A DNA stretch of 64,000 nt from Microcebus murinus (taxonomy: Eukaryota; Chordata; Mammalia; Primates; Cheirogaleidae). Location of the stretch: NCBI RefSeq assembly GCF_040939455.1, contig NC_134120.1, positions 56,187,001 through 56,251,000 on the forward strand. Reading direction: 5' to 3'. A program made the translations under genes and the position numbers. How positions within the stretch are numbered: the stretch's first letter is position 1; each line of letters opens with the position of its first letter. The notes beneath the pieces are model-generated. The model did not search any database. It saw only the letters and a program-made list of their open reading frames with translations, and was not told where the DNA came from. This document shows positions 58,746 through 64,000 of the stretch, piece by piece.

Positions 58746-59168
58746 TACCCAGCCCCGCTACACTAAGACCTACTTTCCCTTCATCTTTCTTCACGGAGTG
58801 CCAGAGCCTTCCCGGGAGAATGCAACAGAACCTGACTGAATCCCTGCCCTGTGTCGGCCCTTTACATCCACCTCTTGTAACCTCACTGATTTCATGAGGT
58901 GAGTATTATTCAACTAACTGCAGGATGAGGAAGCCAAACTTCCAAGAGCGTGGATCAGTGAGGGAACCAAGGCCTGTGTGAGCTCCAGTTGGCTTGCCTT
59001 TCTGTGACGCCAGATGCCTACCTAAGGCAGAGTCCCTGGAACATTAGCGTGGGAAAGACTCTTCCTTCGAGTTTCTTCCCTGCTTGCTTGAGCAAAAGAC
59101 CCCCAGTATCTTTTCCTACTCTTACCTCCATTACTTTAATTTTCACAAGCACATTATAATAGGCTCTT

Positions 59169-59522
59169 CTTATGGACTGAATATTTGTCCCCTAAAATTC
59201 ATAAGTTGAAGCCTAATTCCCAATGTGAGGATATTAAGAGGTAGGGCCTTGAGGGAGTGATTAGGTCATGAGGGTGAGCCCTCATGAAAGGGATTAGTGT
59301 GTGCCCTTATAAAAGAGGCCAAGAGAGCTCTCACTGCTTCCACCATACGAGGACACATAGAGAAGGCACTGTCTATGAACCAGGAAGTGGCCCTCATCAG
59401 ACACCAGGTCTGCTGGCACCTTGATCTTGGACTTCTAGCCTCCAGAGCTGACAGGCTTAAACATTTGTTCATTGCTTAAGCAGTGTTATATTTTATTATA
59501 GCAGTACAAATGGTCTATGCAG
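59169..59522 (+). mobile_element. MaLR solo LTR (MST/MLT1 type)
   Basis: TATGGACTGAATATTTGTCC, GTGATTAGGTCATGAGGGTG, CACCTTGATCTTGGACTTCT and a TTATAGCAGTACAAATGG end are diagnostic. No internal region is attached. Confidence 0.92.
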
Positions 59523-60187
59523 CTCTCCTAGGTTAAAGGCTGCTCAAATGACCTCTGTGTTTTTAGCAAGGAGGTGGAAGATACAGGATGAGAAATAAAC
59601 GTTCTAAATTTAGAATATTGAGCAAAAAGCCACTAGAGAGTGTTTGTTGTCAAATATAAAACAGATCTTTCTATAAAGACAGAAACTTTCCAGATATATT
59701 TCCTCTATTTTTCCAGCATTCTTGACACCATCATTTCATTAAAATATATACATAATGTTATATTGGCCAAATGCCTGTGACCAAACTTAGCTACACAATA
59801 AAACTCCTAACCAAGTTCTTACATTGATTATTTACATTCCTAGTAATTTTCACTAAGACCTTATTCTGACTAGCAATATCTTAGCAAATGCTCAATTTCA
59901 AAGATCCAAAGAAAGCTTTTATATGAGCATCCTTTGTGAAAAACGTTTGCTCACACAGAAAGTGTAATGTCAGTGTCAAAAACTGATGTAAATGATTCCA
60001 AATAAGCCAATGTCACTTATGCTTTAATTTTCTTCCTGCTTATAATATAAAGGGAAACTACTGATTGCACAGTTTGTGATGATTTTCCCTGTTACTGGAT
60101 AGTATTAACAAATTACCACAACATGGGGTAAAATAACTCTCAGCCACACTTAATTACTCTCTGTAATCACTCACTTTATCTCCAAAT

Positions 60188-60206
60188 TTATTTATTTATT
60201 TATTTT
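60188..60206. repeat. (TTTA)n short repeat
   Basis: About four TTTA units. Confidence 0.85.
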
Positions 60207-63049
60207 TGTCTTAGAAAGTCTTCCGGATCATCTCTAAATTTAAGAGCCCTGAGTTATACTAACTTTTCTTCCCCTGACTATTACTGCAATTTATAATGCT
60301 AAATCTTAATAGTGAGTAGTAACACCGTTCCTGTCTAAGCAAACAATCCCATCCCAAGCTTATTGGCTTACTTATTTTAAAGCTCATGGATCTATTTCAA
60401 ATCATAACTATTTTTGAGATGAAAACAATCTTAATAATCACTCATCTCTTCTTCTCTATTCCTATCTCCACCCAACACCTTCACTTTCCTTTTTTGAACG
60501 CAGACATAACTTGCTCAAGGTCACTTACTACACATTGAAGAACAGAGCTAAAACTGGAAATCAGACCTCTTGAAAACTGTTTACTGTCAATCCATTGTTA
60601 ATTCCATTGCTTTGTTGCTAATTACTAGATTAAGGTAATGAGCTGCATAATGCCATGCATGTAAAGAAATACCATATAACATGTCATAAAATAGCTATTC
60701 AAGAAATTTTGGCTACTACTACTATTAGTGTTAAGGTATAACATAAACTTGGCTTATGCCTGATTCACAGCTTAATACCATATTGATGGCATTGGCAAAC
60801 AAGGTATGTAAGTGTCATTTTTAAGATGGAACAGAACCACAAATCCCTCTCGGGGTGAACTGGGTTGCTTAAGGGGTGGTAATATTTGGCACAGGTTGGA
60901 AGGGTTTGAGGAGGTGGTTGGGAGGATGTACAGAATTTATAACATTATATTATGTTCCACTACTAATATCAGGCTCTTCATTAAGAAACATATATTTCTT
61001 TTATCTTGGTAATATGCTCAAAGAAAGGGGAAAAGGACCACTGAGAATACTCACAATCATGGAATGGCGTCAGCAAAACATCTGTTCTTCTGTCGTGGCA
61101 TAAGCGTACTCACACACTCATGATCTGTATGTTAGTTTCTTATATCAAGTGAAGAAGCACTCTGCACAGAGGTGACTTGCAATTACTCTCCGTGCTGAGA
61201 AGAATGTGGCCAGGAGGGGGTGATGTGCAGTCCCGTTGTGGACAGTGACAGAACGTGGGAATGGGTGCTTTGGGGAGGCTCGGTTTCAGTATCTTTCACC
61301 AATTTTGTTTTTATAATTTAGCAAGTCTAGAATGGGGAAAGTCTTTGGATTCACTGATCCTTGGGGGAGAAAAGAAGTTCCTTCTAAGGGGAAAACAGAA
61401 CCTGCTGAAGATACCTTTGCTTGCCCTCATCTTCTGCCCATCATGCTGGTCCAGTTCCCTGCACAGTGCTCCATCACAATGACTTACTGCACTGGGCATA
61501 AGGGAGTGGGCAGTGAGGGAGGACTAGCTATCATCACCACCAGGCACAGGGCCTGTCCTTTAGTATGTGAGTCAACGAGGAAGTTTGAGAACCACTGGTA
61601 GATGATACTAGAATCTCCACCCAATCCAAAATTCTATGGTGCAACCAATATGAGTCAAATCCTAAAATGTAACTGCTGATGTGGGGAACAGAATTAATTT
61701 TTATGCATGAGTAAAAGCAAGGACATACTGTCAAAAGGTATGGGTAATCAAATATCCAAAGAAAGCAATGTTTGTGTTTGCAACCATTTTATGAAATTTC
61801 TTCAATGTTAGAAAAGTGTCTCCACAGGAACAAGACTGGAGCTATCTTTAAAATATCTTTCCAGCAAGATTCACTCTATTTCTTATGGCATCCCATCCAA
61901 ATGAGTCTAAAACTGCCTTTCACCCATGAGTTTTTGCTACTTTGGCTTCCAATTCCTTTTCCCACCTCACCCCCTGCATTGCATCATATGGAAAACACAC
62001 CTAATGTTTAACCATTTTTTTTATATTTGTTTCTTACTTATGTTTTAAGCACATTTCCATGCCAAACCCACAGACGCTTTATTTTGTGTGTGAGAAAATT
62101 GTAATCTGACAGATTTCACACTACATTGTTTTTTCAAGCTTGGAAAAACTTTAGCGTTGAGTCCCCTGGGCTCTGTGTCATGCCTTTGAAGTTTCGTGGG
62201 GCATATATGTGTCTTAACTATTTGCCAAGTTGCTGTAATTGGGATTTATGCTATATTTGCAGGATATTGCCTTATAATAAAAGCATTTTGCCCAAAGTAC
62301 AATTTAGCACTGGGTAGGTGTGCTGTATTCAAAACTGTGATTTTTGGTGGACAAATTGAGGCCATTTGGAAGTGCCTTCCATTTAACTATTATAGGCATT
62401 TTTTTCCCTGATGTCACCTGTAGGGTTCAAGAGAGAATGTTTTATATTCTATGAATGTTGTAAATTTATGGTCTTTTTCCTTTGCCTGGACACATGTTTA
62501 CTTCTGAGAGAAATGTGAGAAATGAGCAAGGACCAGGACTCCCAGGACCAGCTGGTCCTCCAGGCTCCTGGGATGCTTCTTATGACAAGACCAGGCTCAA
62601 CACATAAGCCGCAATACCTTCCCTATCAAGAAGCCCATGATGAGCAGTAGTCAATGTAGGTGCTTCTATTACATGCAAATATAATTTTCCCTAAACTAGC
62701 TATAATGCAAATGGGTTTAAATACCTCATTTTAATGTCCTACACAGCTGATAACCAATAAAGCTACAAAGTGAAAAAGAACAATAGCAAGTGAGCAGTTC
62801 CCCGATCAATCAGATACTGTCTAAATGTCTTCTGACAGTTCTGTAAGGTGTCTGCTACTGTTTCCAGAACACATGGAGATTTGAGGTGCATAGGACTGGT
62901 AAGGGAGGAAGTGGTGAGGCCCACCAGCCCAGGTATGCTGCCTTCAAGTTATTACACTGCCCAACGTCTCACATATCTGGTGATAATTTTCAAAGGATCA
63001 GAAAACCCTAAGGAAAGGGCATGAGTCACAGGGTAGTTCCATTACAGGA

Positions 63050-63200
63050 ACGCATTAATTTATCAGTTTGTCCTTTTATTCAGCAAGTATTTCCTGACTC
63101 TGTGTTGAGTACCATTGTCAGTGGTAGGGGTACCCAGATAAATAAGATGCTAACTACTGCTGTCATCCAAGAGCACCACAGTCTAGAGAGAATATTACTC
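63050..63200 (-). mobile_element. L2 3' end, antisense
   Basis: TTATTCAGCAAGTATTTCCTG, GGTACCCAGATAAATAAGAT and CACCACAGTCTAGAGAG follow the reversed L2 3' end. Confidence 0.65.
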
Positions 63201-64000
63201 AAATATGGAAGAATGCTTTTAGGAAATTGGCTCTGGTCTATTCAGTCCTTATGCAGATGGTTGTCGAGCATTTCCTGCCATAGAATTTCTTTGCCAGACC
63301 ACTTCATGCCCTGGTGAACCACAGGTGCGAGGAGAAAAGGATGCCTCACTCCCTGTCTGCTTTGGCCATAGAGCAGCAGAAGTCAGGCCTGAAGGGTTCT
63401 GTGGCAGCTCAATGACCCAAGTGAGAATCTCACACCCCAGGACAGTAGCTGGCATGCCTGCTCTTGTATTTTAATTTATAGGAAGAGCCCTAAAGACAAG
63501 TCTATAAATTATTAACCAAGGAGTTTCATTTTTTACCAGAAAGGTCAGAGAAATCTAAGGAAAAAGACTAAACAATCCATTTTATGGAGGCATGCTGTAA
63601 CAGGGGAGATGAATAAATCTTCTGTAAGGAAAGTTATATCTAAACTTAAGATGCTCAAGAAAGAAACAAACACATCTAGAAAAGGAAACAATTAGCAGTA
63701 CAGGTAAATTGTTTCTATTGGGGGTGGGGTAAAATCTTAAGCTCTTAAATTATATAATGGAAAATAGATATAACTTTCCATAAAATGTCTTTGTAGTGTT
63801 ATCTGATGAAAAATATAAGCCAAATAGATCATTCTTTAGAATTATCTTTTTTAGAAATACATAACATTTTAATGTGCACATATATTATGGAAATATAGCT
63901 CAAAGCAATTTTAGAGAAAGATAATGGTTATCTTTATGAAAAAATTAATGTCTAATAAGTAACTTATTTATTTATCCTATAATACTTTATAAAATTTGTT

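Overview
This is vertebrate nuclear DNA from a primate, most likely a lemur. It is AT-rich, full of interspersed repeats, and has no prokaryotic gene layout. The lemur assignment is an inference from two repeat types. The dimeric Alu-like SINEs carry the right-arm wording typical of strepsirrhine Alus (a GCTGACGCCACAGCACTCTAG-like segment). Short L1 3' ends with a G-rich tract, a TACATACATAATGAGTGAGA-like segment and an A-tail match strepsirrhine L1 3' ends as I know them. No species-level claim is made.

The window holds one recognisable functional gene, PIEZO2, on the minus strand. It encodes the mechanically gated cation channel of touch and proprioception. Twelve consecutive coding exons are resolved to the base between 44447 (5') and 3535 (3'), 1960 coding bases in all. 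Phases join perfectly from exon to exon and the splice sites fit. From remembered human protein they cover roughly residues 305 to 960 of about 2,750, that is N-terminal to middle blade transmembrane units and their acidic cytosolic loops. The start of the gene (N-terminal exons) lies beyond 64000 and the rest lies below 1, so everything else here is intronic. Eleven introns use GT-AG; the last donor, at 3533-3534, is GC.

Layout from high to low coordinate: 44448-64000 is a long intron stretch with old L1, L2, MIR, hAT and MaLR repeats, two Alu-like SINEs and an RPL21 processed pseudogene. 33000-44447 holds six exons with a Charlie-type hAT relic, an MLT1 LTR, an L2 and a young L1 3' end between them. 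21939-32987 is an 11-kb intron swollen by a nearly full-length antisense L1 (22073-29205) bounded by an 18-bp target-site duplication. That L1 has itself received a SINE and a second L1, and a 212-bp piece of its 5' region is copied 1.3 kb away. 15775-21938 holds four exons plus a solo ERV-type LTR. 5803-15774 is a 10-kb intron with few recognisable repeats. The last two exons lie at 5591-5802 and 3535-3695.

I found no new gene system, CRISPR array, tRNA or rRNA. The observations most worth following are the GC-AG intron, the expanded glutamate tract in one exon, the in-frame cassette exons (one of only 39 nt), the L1 and its partial copy, and the RPL21 pseudogene with a doubled 3' end.
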